A DNA stretch of 15,839 nucleotides from positions 1-15,839 of the forward strand of contig JAEWNB010000045.1 of NCBI GenBank assembly GCA_023392945.1. The letters run 5' to 3'. The notes under the pieces are model-generated. The model saw nothing but the letters and a program-made list of their open reading frames with translations, searched no databases and was not told where the DNA came from. Both the position numbers and the translations under genes were made by a program. Shown one piece after another: positions 5,946 through 13,345 of this stretch. Position 1 is the first letter of the stretch. Every line of letters begins with the position of its first letter. This DNA comes from Bacteroidota bacterium. Lineage in GTDB: Bacteria; Bacteroidota; Bacteroidia; Bacteroidales; WCHB1-69.

Positions 5946-7127
5946 ATGAAAACTAATGACAAAGGGTTTAACACAAAATTAATTCATGCAGGAGCATTTG
6001 AAGATGAGTTTGGAAGTGCAACAGTGCCTATTTACCAAACTTCTACTTTCAAATTTAAAAATGCACAACATGGGGCTGATTGCTTCTCTGGAAAAAGTAA
6101 CGGCTTCATTTACACCCGTATTGGGAATCCAACGATTCATGCTTTAGAACAAAATATAGCCGAATTGGAAAATGGGTTCGGAGGTATTGCAACCAGCTCG
6201 GGAATGGGTGCTGTGAGCAGTGTCTATATGGCATTACTCGGTGCAGGGACTCATATTATCAGTTCGGATGCAGTATATGGCCCGGCAAGAGGTATTCTTG
6301 AACAGGATTTTTCAAGATATAATGTAGAGGCAAGTTTTGTGAATACTTCCGAAACTGAAAATATTATTGCTGCAATTAAACCCAATACCAAAGTTTTGTA
6401 TATCGAAACTCCGGCTAATCCAACAATGGATATTACGGATATTGCTGCCTGTGCAAAAATTGCAAAAGAACATAACTTGCTGTTGGTCGTTGACAATACT
6501 TTTTGCTCTCCCTACTTACAAAAACCGCTGTTACTCGGAGCCGATGTGGTGCTACATTCAGTTACAAAATTTATTAACGGACATGCCGATATTGTCGGTG
6601 GAGTTATCGTGGCAAAAGATCCTGAAATTTATAAGAAAATCCGTCATTCAATGGTCTTCTTGGGCTGTAATATGGATCCGACACAAGCTTTTATGGTATT
6701 ACGCGGTGTGAAAACACTGGCCATAAGAATTGAACGTGCACAGGAAAATGCATTAAAAGTGGCAAAATTCTTAGAGGCTCATCCAAAAGTGGCTTGGATT
6801 AAATATCCCGGATTAGAGTCACATCCTCAATTTAACTTGGCTAAACAACAAATGAACGGATTTGGCTCTATGATGAGTTTTGGATTGAAAGGTGGCTACG
6901 AGGCAGGTAAAAAACTAATGGATAATGTTCATCTGGCAATGCTTGCCGTTTCTTTGGGCGGTGTTGAAACACTGATTCAGCATCCCGCTTCTATGACTCA
7001 TGCAGTTGTTAGCAGAGAGGATAAACTTGCAGCCGGTATCACCGACGATTTGGTTAGATTCTCAGTCGGGATAGAAGATGTGGAGGATATTATTGAAGAT
7101 TTGAATCAAGGATTAAACGCAATTTAA
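5946..7127 (+). CDS. Cys/Met-metabolism PLP enzyme (methionine gamma-lyase / cystathionine lyase family)
   Basis: The 393-residue protein is full length for the family. The PLP lysine is K208 in LHSVTKF, D183 (VVDNTF) should contact the pyridine nitrogen, YTR (residues 56-58) supplies the phosphate-binding residues of the neighbouring subunit, and Y111 is the ring-stacking tyrosine. Members cleave C-S bonds of methionine, cystathionine or cysteine, releasing thiols or sulfide, or perform sulfhydrylation. Residues typical of classical methionine gamma-lyases are not kept: the position after VYG is proline (P113) instead of the active-site cysteine, and the KD pair is absent. The exact substrate is therefore open. 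It lies 12 bp upstream of the mrp-like gene, suggesting co-expression and a possible supply of sulfur to the neighbouring cluster-assembly proteins. Confidence 0.85.
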   Translation: MKTNDKGFNTKLIHAGAFEDEFGSATVPIYQTSTFKFKNAQHGADCFSGKSNGFIYTRIGNPTIHALEQNIAELENGFGGIATSSGMGAVSSVYMALLGAGTHIISSDAVYGPARGILEQDFSRYNVEASFVNTSETENIIAAIKPNTKVLYIETPANPTMDITDIAACAKIAKEHNLLLVVDNTFCSPYLQKPLLLGADVVLHSVTKFINGHADIVGGVIVAKDPEIYKKIRHSMVFLGCNMDPTQAFMVLRGVKTLAIRIERAQENALKVAKFLEAHPKVAWIKYPGLESHPQFNLAKQQMNGFGSMMSFGLKGGYEAGKKLMDNVHLAMLAVSLGGVETLIQHPASMTHAVVSREDKLAAGITDDLVRFSVGIEDVEDIIEDLNQGLNAI

Positions 7128-7139
7128 AATTTACATATA

Positions 7140-7925
7140 ATGATTAATTTTGAAAAAATAAACCTACCCGATGTTAAAAATATTATCGTTGTTGCATCAG
7201 GAAAAGGAGGAGTAGGGAAATCTACCATCTCGGCAAATCTCGCTGTCGCTTTAGCTCGTCAAGGTCTTTCTGTTGCTTTGGTTGATGCTGATATTTATGG
7301 ACCCTCAATACCTAAAATGTTTGGAGTAGAAAATGCTATTCCTGAAGTAAGTGCCATTGAAAATCAGGAATTGATTTTCCCAATTGAAAAAAATGGAGTT
7401 AAAATGATCTCTATCGGATTTTTAGTCCCTAAAGGTCAAGGATTGATCTGGAGAGGCCCTATGGCTGCCAAAGTAATTACTCAACTCTTTGAAGATACTC
7501 AATGGGGAAATATAGATTATATGATTATTGATTTTCCTCCGGGAACCGGCGATATACAACTTACCACTGTTCAAAAATTAAACTTGCTTGGTGCTATTAT
7601 TGTTACTACACCTCAGGAAATTGCTCTAAACGATGCCCGTAAAGCACTTTCTATGTTTACTAATGCAGATATAAATATTCCAATTTTGGGAATTATAGAA
7701 AATATGTCTTGGTTTACTCCTAATAATCATCCTGAAGAAAAATATTATATTTTTGGAAAGGGTGGGGGTGAAAAATTGGCTACGGAATCAAATTCTATTC
7801 TTTTGGGTCAAATTCCTTTGGTTGTTGAAGTGGGAGAAGCTGCTGAAAAAGGCTTGAGTGTATATAGCCAAAATAATAATATTGTTACCGATGCTTTTGA
7901 TAAAATAGTTGAAAAACTAATCTAA
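7140..7925 (+). CDS. Mrp/ApbC-family Fe-S carrier ATPase, short form
   Basis: The 261-residue protein shows GKGGVGKS (residues 21-28), VDADIYGPSIPKMFG, WRGPMA and IDFPPGTGDIQLT, the signature run of Mrp/NBP35 ATPases that carry and deliver Fe-S clusters. It begins only ten residues before the P-loop strand, so the N-terminal DUF59/MIP18-like domain of the standard Mrp is missing. After IENMSWFTP the CxxC that bridges the cluster in many Mrp proteins is also absent, a change I recall as common in Bacteroidetes. This looks like a dedicated paralogue. An Mrp-like protein (DVU2109) is also part of the Desulfovibrio ORP complex, which fits its place at the end of this cluster. Confidence 0.85.
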   Translation: MINFEKINLPDVKNIIVVASGKGGVGKSTISANLAVALARQGLSVALVDADIYGPSIPKMFGVENAIPEVSAIENQELIFPIEKNGVKMISIGFLVPKGQGLIWRGPMAAKVITQLFEDTQWGNIDYMIIDFPPGTGDIQLTTVQKLNLLGAIIVTTPQEIALNDARKALSMFTNADINIPILGIIENMSWFTPNNHPEEKYYIFGKGGGEKLATESNSILLGQIPLVVEVGEAAEKGLSVYSQNNNIVTDAFDKIVEKLI

Positions 7926-8097
7926 TTGTTGTACGGCTGATCAGGGAAGCTAGTATATTTAAGTTCTATCTGTATTTTTTCGGATTGTTGCGGAAATATA
8001 TAATGTAGACATTTCTTCTGCCAGCTTTCCTTTTTTAGGACGATTATAAAATAGACTGCAAATATACATTGTTTATTTCATATTCATTTTGATATTC

Positions 8098-8190
8098 TTA
8101 TGGGGGGATGTCATTTAAAAAATCGTGTGGAGGATTTTCATTATAATCTTTTCTCCATTTTTCTGAAACAATAAGAACGTCTTCCGGTGT
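8098..8190 (-). pseudogene. Decayed IS3-family transposase OrfB, C-terminal remnant (copy 2)
   Basis: The same 30-codon minus-strand frame as at 2026-2118, ending in TAA at 8098-8100 and preceded by an in-frame stop at 8191-8193. It contains VSEKWRKDYNENPPHDF, slightly closer to the IS3 OrfB consensus (W-x-x-DYN-x-x-RPH) than copy 1 because the histidine is kept. The frame is open in both copies despite several substitutions. That may reflect recent duplication and not selection, since it has no start codon and no catalytic region. Confidence 0.6.
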
Positions 8191-8288
8191 TTAAAAATAG
8201 ATAAAAATCTAAAAAAAGCCATAATTAATTCTAAATTAATTGATTATGAAAAAATAAATTTGGCTTACTTTTTGGCTTAAAAAGAAAA

Positions 8289-8319
8289 GTGCACTGTAAC
8301 TATCTGATTTACAATGCAC
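8289..8319 (-). terminator. Intrinsic terminator of tRNA-Pro
   Basis: The same hairpin as in copy 1, with arms GTGCACTGTAA and TTACAATGCAC. On the minus strand it starts 15 bp after the tRNA 3' end and is followed by a TTTTC run, as expected for a rho-independent terminator ending the tRNA transcript. Confidence 0.7.
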
Positions 8320-8333
8320 TATTTTTATTTTTG

Positions 8334-8407
8334 TCGGGGTGAGAAGACTCGAACTTCCGACCCCTTGCACCCCATGCAAGTACGCTAGCCAACTGCGCCA
8401 CACCCCG
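8334..8407 (-). tRNA. tRNA-Pro(GGG)
   Basis: The 74-nt cloverleaf is complete. The acceptor stem CGGGGTG pairs with CACCCCG and leaves discriminator A at 8334. The D-arm is GCGC-AGTTGGCTA-GCGT, the anticodon stem is CTTGC/GCAAG around the loop ATGGGGT (anticodon GGG at 8371-8373, followed by G37 as usual for proline), and the T-arm is GGAAG-TTCGAGT-CTTCT. No CCA is encoded. Its last 14 nt are duplicated at 2262-2275. Confidence 0.95.
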
Positions 8408-8416
8408 ATAACGCGG

Positions 8417-8449
8417 CAAAAATACTACTTTTTTTCATATAATAACAAA
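8417..8449 (-). promoter_or_regulatory. Promoter of tRNA-Pro
   Basis: On the minus strand TTTG (8449-8446) and TATTTTTG (8424-8417) match the Bacteroidetes -33 and -7 elements with a 21-bp spacer. The -7 box ends 9 bp before the mature tRNA 5' end. It is divergent from the peptidase promoter. Confidence 0.65.
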
Positions 8450-8468
8450 AAAATTCATCTCTTTTTTT

Positions 8469-8476
8469 TATCTTTG
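8469..8476 (+). promoter_or_regulatory. -7 element for the peptidase-AMP nucleosidase-holA operon
   Basis: TATCTTTG matches TAnnTTTG and lies 45 bp before the ATG at 8522. No clear -33 TTG is seen at the right distance, so the promoter may be weak or activator-dependent. Confidence 0.5.
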
Positions 8477-8521
8477 CCAACTTAATAGAGATGAATAATG
8501 TTTTATTTTAATATTTAGGAT

Positions 8522-10600
8522 ATGTCACGTATGAAAAATTTTACACTTTTATTTAGTATGATGCTTCTTATGAACACTTTTATCAATGCAACTCCTTCCA
8601 ATAAATATATTGATGAGTCTGTGGTAAATAAAACCACTCAGGACCTTTCTAAACAAACTAACATTTCTGCCGCACTTATAATAAGAGGTGTGCAGCAAAC
8701 AGCCGATTTCTGGACTAATGCAGATGGTACAAAGGATGAATTTAATGAGTTTTGCATCCAAAACTTCTGCAAATCTAAAGTTGAAAAGGAAAAGTTGTTT
8801 TACAGGATTTGTGATAATTTTGAATCTATTTTTGGTCATAACAATCGTGTGACAATAGACCTGCTGCTGCCGCTACATGTCACCGGCTATGAAAAGATGC
8901 CTGTTGACGATATTTTCGGAGCATATAACGGCCTTTCGCATTTTAATGATGATATGTTCGAAAATAAAATTGCCTTTATTATAATCCTTAATTTTCCTTC
9001 TTTTACACTCGAAGAAAAAAATAAAAACGGAGCCGGCTGGTCAGAACTGGAATGGGGCTATGTCAGACTCGGAGATGTTTTTGCCTCCAGAGTTCCCGCT
9101 CGGCAACAACAGATTATCAATAATGCACTTTCAGCAGCAGATAACTATATTTCTAATTACAATATTTATATGGGAAAGGTTTGGAGTGACCAGAATGAAG
9201 TATTTTGGCCTGCCGACCTGAAGCTTATTTCTCATTGGGGATTGCGGGACGAATTAAAAGCTTGTTATTCTGACAATAAAAATGGCCTGAAAAAACAGAC
9301 TATCATCTATAATATTATGAAACGTATTGTGGATCAGTCTATCCCGGAAGATGTTGTGAATAATGATGAATATATCTGGTATCCTTCTACAAATCAGGTT
9401 TTTTATAATAATATAGAAATTAACGGTCCTTCTGAAAATAATGTCCGCTATCAGCAGCTTCTTAATAATTTCAAAGCAATTAAAGCTTCTGATGAATATT
9501 ACGGAAAGAATTCAGATTATATTTCCCGCAAATTTAATACTGAATATGAAATTTCGCTTCAGGAAACCCAACGACTATTCAATGAACTGCTCTCTTCTCC
9601 TCAGGTAAAAGAGGTTGCCAAGCTTATTTCTCAAAGACTTGGAAGAAAATTACAACCATTTGACATCTGGTACGACGGCTTTAAATCCCGAAGCTTGATC
9701 TCTTCAGATGAACTTGACAGAATTACAAAAACAAAATATCCCAATAAAACTGCTTTTACAAATGATCTCCCGAATATTTTGATTAAGATGGGTTTCACTA
9801 AAGAGTTGGCTAAATTTATCTGTGACCATGTGACAGTAGATGCATCGGTGGGGGCAGGACATGCCTGGGAATCTATGATGAAAAGTGATAATGCCCGACT
9901 CCGTACCCGTATTGAAAATGATGGAATGTATTACAAAGGTTATAATATCGGTGTTCACGAATTTGGTCATAATGTTGAACAAACTATATCGTTGCATTAT
10001 GTTCCGAATTATTTCCTGCGCGGAGTTCCCAATACCGCTTTCACCGAAGCTTTAGCTTTCACCTTCCAAAGTCGTGATCTTGAACTGCTTGGCGTTTCAA
10101 ATCCGGACGAATACAGTAAATACATGAATACCCTCGATATATTCTGGGGTTGTTATGAAATTATGGGCGTTTCGATGGTGGATATGAAAGTTTGGCAATG
10201 GATGTACCAACACCCGGATGCTACGGCAGCACAACTTAAAAATGCTGTTATTTCTATTGCTAAAGAGGTGTGGAATCAATATTTTGAACCTGTTTTTAAT
10301 AGTAAAGATCAGCCAATTTTAGCTGTCTATTCTCATATGATTGATGCTCCTCTCTATTTGTCGGCTTATCCTATCGGCCATTTAATCGATTTTCAACTGG
10401 AAAGTTATCTTGAAGGTAAAAATATAGGAAATGAAGTAGAGAGAATTTTTAAAATTGGAAGAGTTACTCCGAGTCAATGGATGAAAGTTGCCATTGGGAA
10501 TGATTTGTCCGCAGTTCCATTGCTTAATTCTACTACAGTAGCAGTTGAAAAGATTAAAGAATTTGACAAACAAAATAAAAAGAGTCCGAAAAATAAATAA
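8522..10600 (+). CDS. Secreted M3-like zinc metallopeptidase
   Basis: The 692-residue protein has a Sec signal peptide, likely cleaved after A23 (FINA), so it acts in the periplasm or outside the cell. The zinc site is HEFGH (H479, E480, H483), with a third ligand probably E509 in TEALAF, 26 residues after the second histidine. That is the gluzincin spacing of family M3 oligopeptidases, and the length also fits that family. The long alpha-helical N-terminal part and the C-terminal tyrosine/histidine segment (SAYPIGHLIDF) are consistent. It probably trims peptides, but the M3 substrate signature around the third ligand is not classical, so it may be a separate M3-like subfamily. ATG 8522 or 8531 could be the start. 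It is first in a tight cluster with two AMP nucleosidases and holA. Confidence 0.75.
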   Translation: MSRMKNFTLLFSMMLLMNTFINATPSNKYIDESVVNKTTQDLSKQTNISAALIIRGVQQTADFWTNADGTKDEFNEFCIQNFCKSKVEKEKLFYRICDNFESIFGHNNRVTIDLLLPLHVTGYEKMPVDDIFGAYNGLSHFNDDMFENKIAFIIILNFPSFTLEEKNKNGAGWSELEWGYVRLGDVFASRVPARQQQIINNALSAADNYISNYNIYMGKVWSDQNEVFWPADLKLISHWGLRDELKACYSDNKNGLKKQTIIYNIMKRIVDQSIPEDVVNNDEYIWYPSTNQVFYNNIEINGPSENNVRYQQLLNNFKAIKASDEYYGKNSDYISRKFNTEYEISLQETQRLFNELLSSPQVKEVAKLISQRLGRKLQPFDIWYDGFKSRSLISSDELDRITKTKYPNKTAFTNDLPNILIKMGFTKELAKFICDHVTVDASVGAGHAWESMMKSDNARLRTRIENDGMYYKGYNIGVHEFGHNVEQTISLHYVPNYFLRGVPNTAFTEALAFTFQSRDLELLGVSNPDEYSKYMNTLDIFWGCYEIMGVSMVDMKVWQWMYQHPDATAAQLKNAVISIAKEVWNQYFEPVFNSKDQPILAVYSHMIDAPLYLSAYPIGHLIDFQLESYLEGKNIGNEVERIFKIGRVTPSQWMKVAIGNDLSAVPLLNSTTVAVEKIKEFDKQNKKSPKNK

Positions 10601-10612
10601 AAGTTTTTTCTG

Positions 10613-11395
10613 ATGAAGTCAAAAAAAGAGATTGTCGATAATTGGTTGCCCCGATATACAGGTCTGAAAAGAGAAGATTTCGGGGAGTATATTATTTTGA
10701 CTCATTTTTTGAGTTATGTGGAAAGATTTGCTAAAATAATGGGGACGGAAGTGCATGGAATGGAAAACCCGATGCAATGTGCCACAAAAGATAATATTTC
10801 TATAATATACTTTACTAAAGGAAGTCCGATGGCAGCAACAATTATGGATTTGCTGACTTCAATTCAACCCAAGGCAGTCTTATTTTTAGGAAAATGCGGG
10901 TCTCTTAAAAAACATATCAAATTTGGTGATTTGGTTCTGCCAATAGCTGCAGTCCGTGGCGAAGGAACATCTGACGACTATTTTCCCCCGGAAGTGCCGG
11001 CGCTCCCTGCTTTTAACCTTGAAAAGGCCATTTCTACGACTGTTCGGGATTACCATCAGGATTATTGGACAGGCACTGTCTATACTACCAATAAAAGAGT
11101 CTGGGAACATGATGCTGATTTTCATCAATACCTTTTAAAAATTAGGGTAACTTGTATTGATATGGAAACAGCAACTCTTTTTTCAGTGGGTTTTGCAAAC
11201 CGTATTCCGACCGGTGCACTTCTGATCGTTTCAGATCAGCCTTTTCTGGAAACCTGTATCGAAACAGAAGAGAGCGATGAACTTCTCGAGAATAAATTTG
11301 CAGACCTTCACCTTCAAATCGGAATCGATTCTTTGAAACAACTTATTAATAAAGGACTTACTGTCAGACACCTCCGTTTTGATTATTATGAATAG
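10613..11395 (+). CDS. AMP nucleosidase paralogue 1 (divergent)
   Basis: At 260 residues this is the short Bacteroidetes form of AMP nucleosidase (nucleoside phosphorylase fold), which hydrolyses AMP to adenine and ribose 5-phosphate. Conserved segments include NWLPRYTG, GSPMAATIMDLL (phosphate site), RGEGTSDDYFPPEVPALPAF, YWTGTVYTTN, DMETATLFS (ribose-binding glutamate) and SDQP with the likely catalytic aspartate D208. Directly after SDQP the usual M-x-PDG-x-KT loop is replaced by FLETCIET (211-218), and the glycine-rich GK-x-GG motif reads GKCGSL. Specificity may therefore differ from the tandem copy, whose ATG lies 3 bp after this stop codon. It begins 12 bp after the peptidase gene. Confidence 0.85.
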   Translation: MKSKKEIVDNWLPRYTGLKREDFGEYIILTHFLSYVERFAKIMGTEVHGMENPMQCATKDNISIIYFTKGSPMAATIMDLLTSIQPKAVLFLGKCGSLKKHIKFGDLVLPIAAVRGEGTSDDYFPPEVPALPAFNLEKAISTTVRDYHQDYWTGTVYTTNKRVWEHDADFHQYLLKIRVTCIDMETATLFSVGFANRIPTGALLIVSDQPFLETCIETEESDELLENKFADLHLQIGIDSLKQLINKGLTVRHLRFDYYE

Positions 11396-11398
11396 CAT

Positions 11399-12181
11399 AT
11401 GAAAACAAAACAAGAAATAGTTGAAAACTGGTTGCCAAGGTATACAGGATTGCAATTAAATGAATTCGGTCAGTATATACTTTTGACAAATTTTAAAAAT
11501 TATGTCACCTATTTTGCCCAGGTAATGAATACGGAAGTTAAGGGTCTTGAAAATCCTATGCAAAGTGCCACTAAGGACAATATTACTATAATCAACTTTT
11601 CAATGGGTAGCCCAATGGCAGCCACAATTATGGATCTGCTTACTGCTATTATGCCAAAAGCAGTCCTTTTTCTCGGCAAAACAGGGGGCCTGAAAAACTA
11701 TATCGGATTGGGTGAATTATTGCTTCCTATTGCGGCAATTAGAGGAGAAGGTACGTCAAATGACTATTTTCCTCCGGAAGTTCCCGCACTGCCTGCATTT
11801 AACCTTCAAAAAGCAATCTCGGCTACTATCAGGGATTATGGAAGAAACTATTGGACAGGGACTGTCTATACAACTAACCGTAGAGTATGGGAACATGATC
11901 AGGAGTTTAAGGATTACTTGAATAGAATTCGGTGTACTGCGGTAGACATGGAGACCGCTACTCTTTTTTCTGTAGGATTTTATAACCGCATTCCAACCGG
12001 TGCATTGCTGCTTGTTTCTGACCAGCCAATGCTTCCCGATGGAATCAAAACAGAAAAAAGTGATCAGGAAGTTACCAAGAAATTTGCTTTGGAGCATATT
12101 CAAATCGGAATCGATTCTTTAAAACAACTTATTAACAAAGGATTAACTGTTAAACATTTAAAATTTGATTATTACGAATAG
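11399..12181 (+). CDS. amn: AMP nucleosidase (canonical paralogue 2)
   Basis: Same length (260 residues) and clearly homologous end to end to the preceding gene, but closer to the usual Bacteroidetes AMP nucleosidase. It keeps NWLPRYTG, SPMAATIMDLLTA, RGEGTSNDYFPPEVPALPAF, WTGTVYTTNRRVWEHD, DMETATLFSVGF and SDQPMLPDGIKTEKSD. The reaction is AMP + water to adenine + ribose 5-phosphate, controlling AMP levels and feeding purine salvage in the cytoplasm. It starts 3 bp after paralogue 1 and ends 6 bp before holA, so all three are probably co-transcribed. Nothing suggests loss of function. Confidence 0.9.
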   Translation: MKTKQEIVENWLPRYTGLQLNEFGQYILLTNFKNYVTYFAQVMNTEVKGLENPMQSATKDNITIINFSMGSPMAATIMDLLTAIMPKAVLFLGKTGGLKNYIGLGELLLPIAAIRGEGTSNDYFPPEVPALPAFNLQKAISATIRDYGRNYWTGTVYTTNRRVWEHDQEFKDYLNRIRCTAVDMETATLFSVGFYNRIPTGALLLVSDQPMLPDGIKTEKSDQEVTKKFALEHIQIGIDSLKQLINKGLTVKHLKFDYYE

Positions 12182-12187
12182 ATATTT

Positions 12188-13186
12188 ATGAACTACGAAG
12201 AACTAATTAAGAACTTAAAGAAAAGAGAGTATGCACCGCTTTATCTTTTAATGGGAGAAGAGCCTTTTTACATTGATCAAATCTCTAATTACATGGAGGA
12301 AAATGTAATTGAAGAAGCTGATCGTGATTTTAACCAAATTGTCATTTATGGCAATGATAAAAATACAGATGTTTCTCAAATTATTGGTGCCGCCAAAGAA
12401 TTTCCTTTTGGAAGCCAATATAAACTCATAATTGTTAAAGAAGCCAAAGAACTTAAAGATATCGAGAAGCTTAAAGGATATATTGAAAATCCTTCAAAAA
12501 CAACTATTTTGGTTATTGCATATAAATATGCCAAACTGAAACCTGCACAGACTAAATTATTTGAAAAAAATGGGGTGGTTTTTGTTTCCGACAAGATCAA
12601 GGATTATAACTTATCCTCTTGGGTGCAAACGCAGGCTAAGTTGAATAATTTTAATATCAATGCACAGGCAGCTTCAATTATTGCAGCAAATATCGGCAAT
12701 GACCTTACCAGGATTAATAATGAATTTCTTAAACTGAAGATATTCCTTCCCGATAATAGTGAAATTACCCCTTCCATTATTGAGAAGTATATAGGAATAA
12801 GTAAAGAATACAACGTTTTTGAGTTGCAAAATGCCTTAGGGGAACAAAACGAGGAAAAAGCCTATAGAATTACTCTTAATTTCTGCCAAAATTTAAAAGA
12901 AAATCCTAATATTAAAACAATTGCAAATCTCTATTCATTCTATTCCAAAATGTTGGCATATAGACTAGCCCCGGATAAGTCTCCTGAAACATTGGCCAAA
13001 ATTTATGGCAATGTCCACCCTTTTATAATGAAAATGAATACTGATTATGCTCAACGCTATTCTATTGTTAATCTGACTAAAATTATTTCGCTACTACGCG
13101 AATATGATATGAAATCTAAAGGTGTTGACTCTTCCGCTAGTGAAGAAGAGCTTCTTAAAGAATTAATATATAAAATTCTTCATTGA
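12188..13186 (+). CDS. holA: DNA polymerase III delta subunit
   Basis: The 332-residue protein is the usual length for HolA. The N-terminal segment APLYLLMGEEPFYIDQISNY (about residues 16-35) is the degenerate P-loop region of the clamp-loader delta subunit. FPFGSQYKLIIVKEA and ILVIAYKYAKLK follow, and the helical middle has the family pattern IGNDLTRINNE-x-x-KL. IGISKEYNVFELQNALG marks the collar-domain start. Delta opens the sliding clamp within the clamp-loader complex. Its placement at the end of the AMP nucleosidase operon is a housekeeping arrangement; the 159 bp after it show no strong terminator. Confidence 0.88.
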   Translation: MNYEELIKNLKKREYAPLYLLMGEEPFYIDQISNYMEENVIEEADRDFNQIVIYGNDKNTDVSQIIGAAKEFPFGSQYKLIIVKEAKELKDIEKLKGYIENPSKTTILVIAYKYAKLKPAQTKLFEKNGVVFVSDKIKDYNLSSWVQTQAKLNNFNINAQAASIIAANIGNDLTRINNEFLKLKIFLPDNSEITPSIIEKYIGISKEYNVFELQNALGEQNEEKAYRITLNFCQNLKENPNIKTIANLYSFYSKMLAYRLAPDKSPETLAKIYGNVHPFIMKMNTDYAQRYSIVNLTKIISLLREYDMKSKGVDSSASEEELLKELIYKILH

Positions 13187-13288
13187 CCTTAACTTTTTTT
13201 AATAGTTTTAAATAACTGAAACAGAAATTTTTAAGATTAAAAAAAGCTCAAAAATGCTGATAAGGTATTTTTTTATGAAAAAAAAAAG

Positions 13289-13296
13289 TAATTTTG
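13289..13296 (+). promoter_or_regulatory. -7 element for the TonB-dependent receptor gene
   Basis: TAATTTTG matches TAnnTTTG and lies 49 bp before the ATG at 13346, within the 159-bp gap after holA. No good -33 TTTG is visible at the expected spacing. Confidence 0.4.
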
Positions 13297-13345
13297 CCAG
13301 CTTTATTCACAAACTATATAGAAAAATAGAATTTAAATATTTTGT

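Larger units (their letters stand above)
8022..8347. repeat. ~325-bp direct repeat, copy 2
   Basis: Matches 1951-2275 from the IS-like end through the decayed OrfB tail and the hairpin into the 3' end of tRNA-Pro, where copy 1 stops. Here the sequence continues into the complete tRNA, so this copy sits next to the intact locus. The distance between repeat starts is 6,071 bp, which would be the size of a circle formed by recombination between the copies. Confidence 0.9.

Noticed and set aside
13295..13304. TGCCAGCTTT upstream of the receptor gene, identical to the IS-like end at 8019-8028
   Set aside because: A 10-bp match overlapping a likely -7 element with no further similarity on either side; most likely chance.
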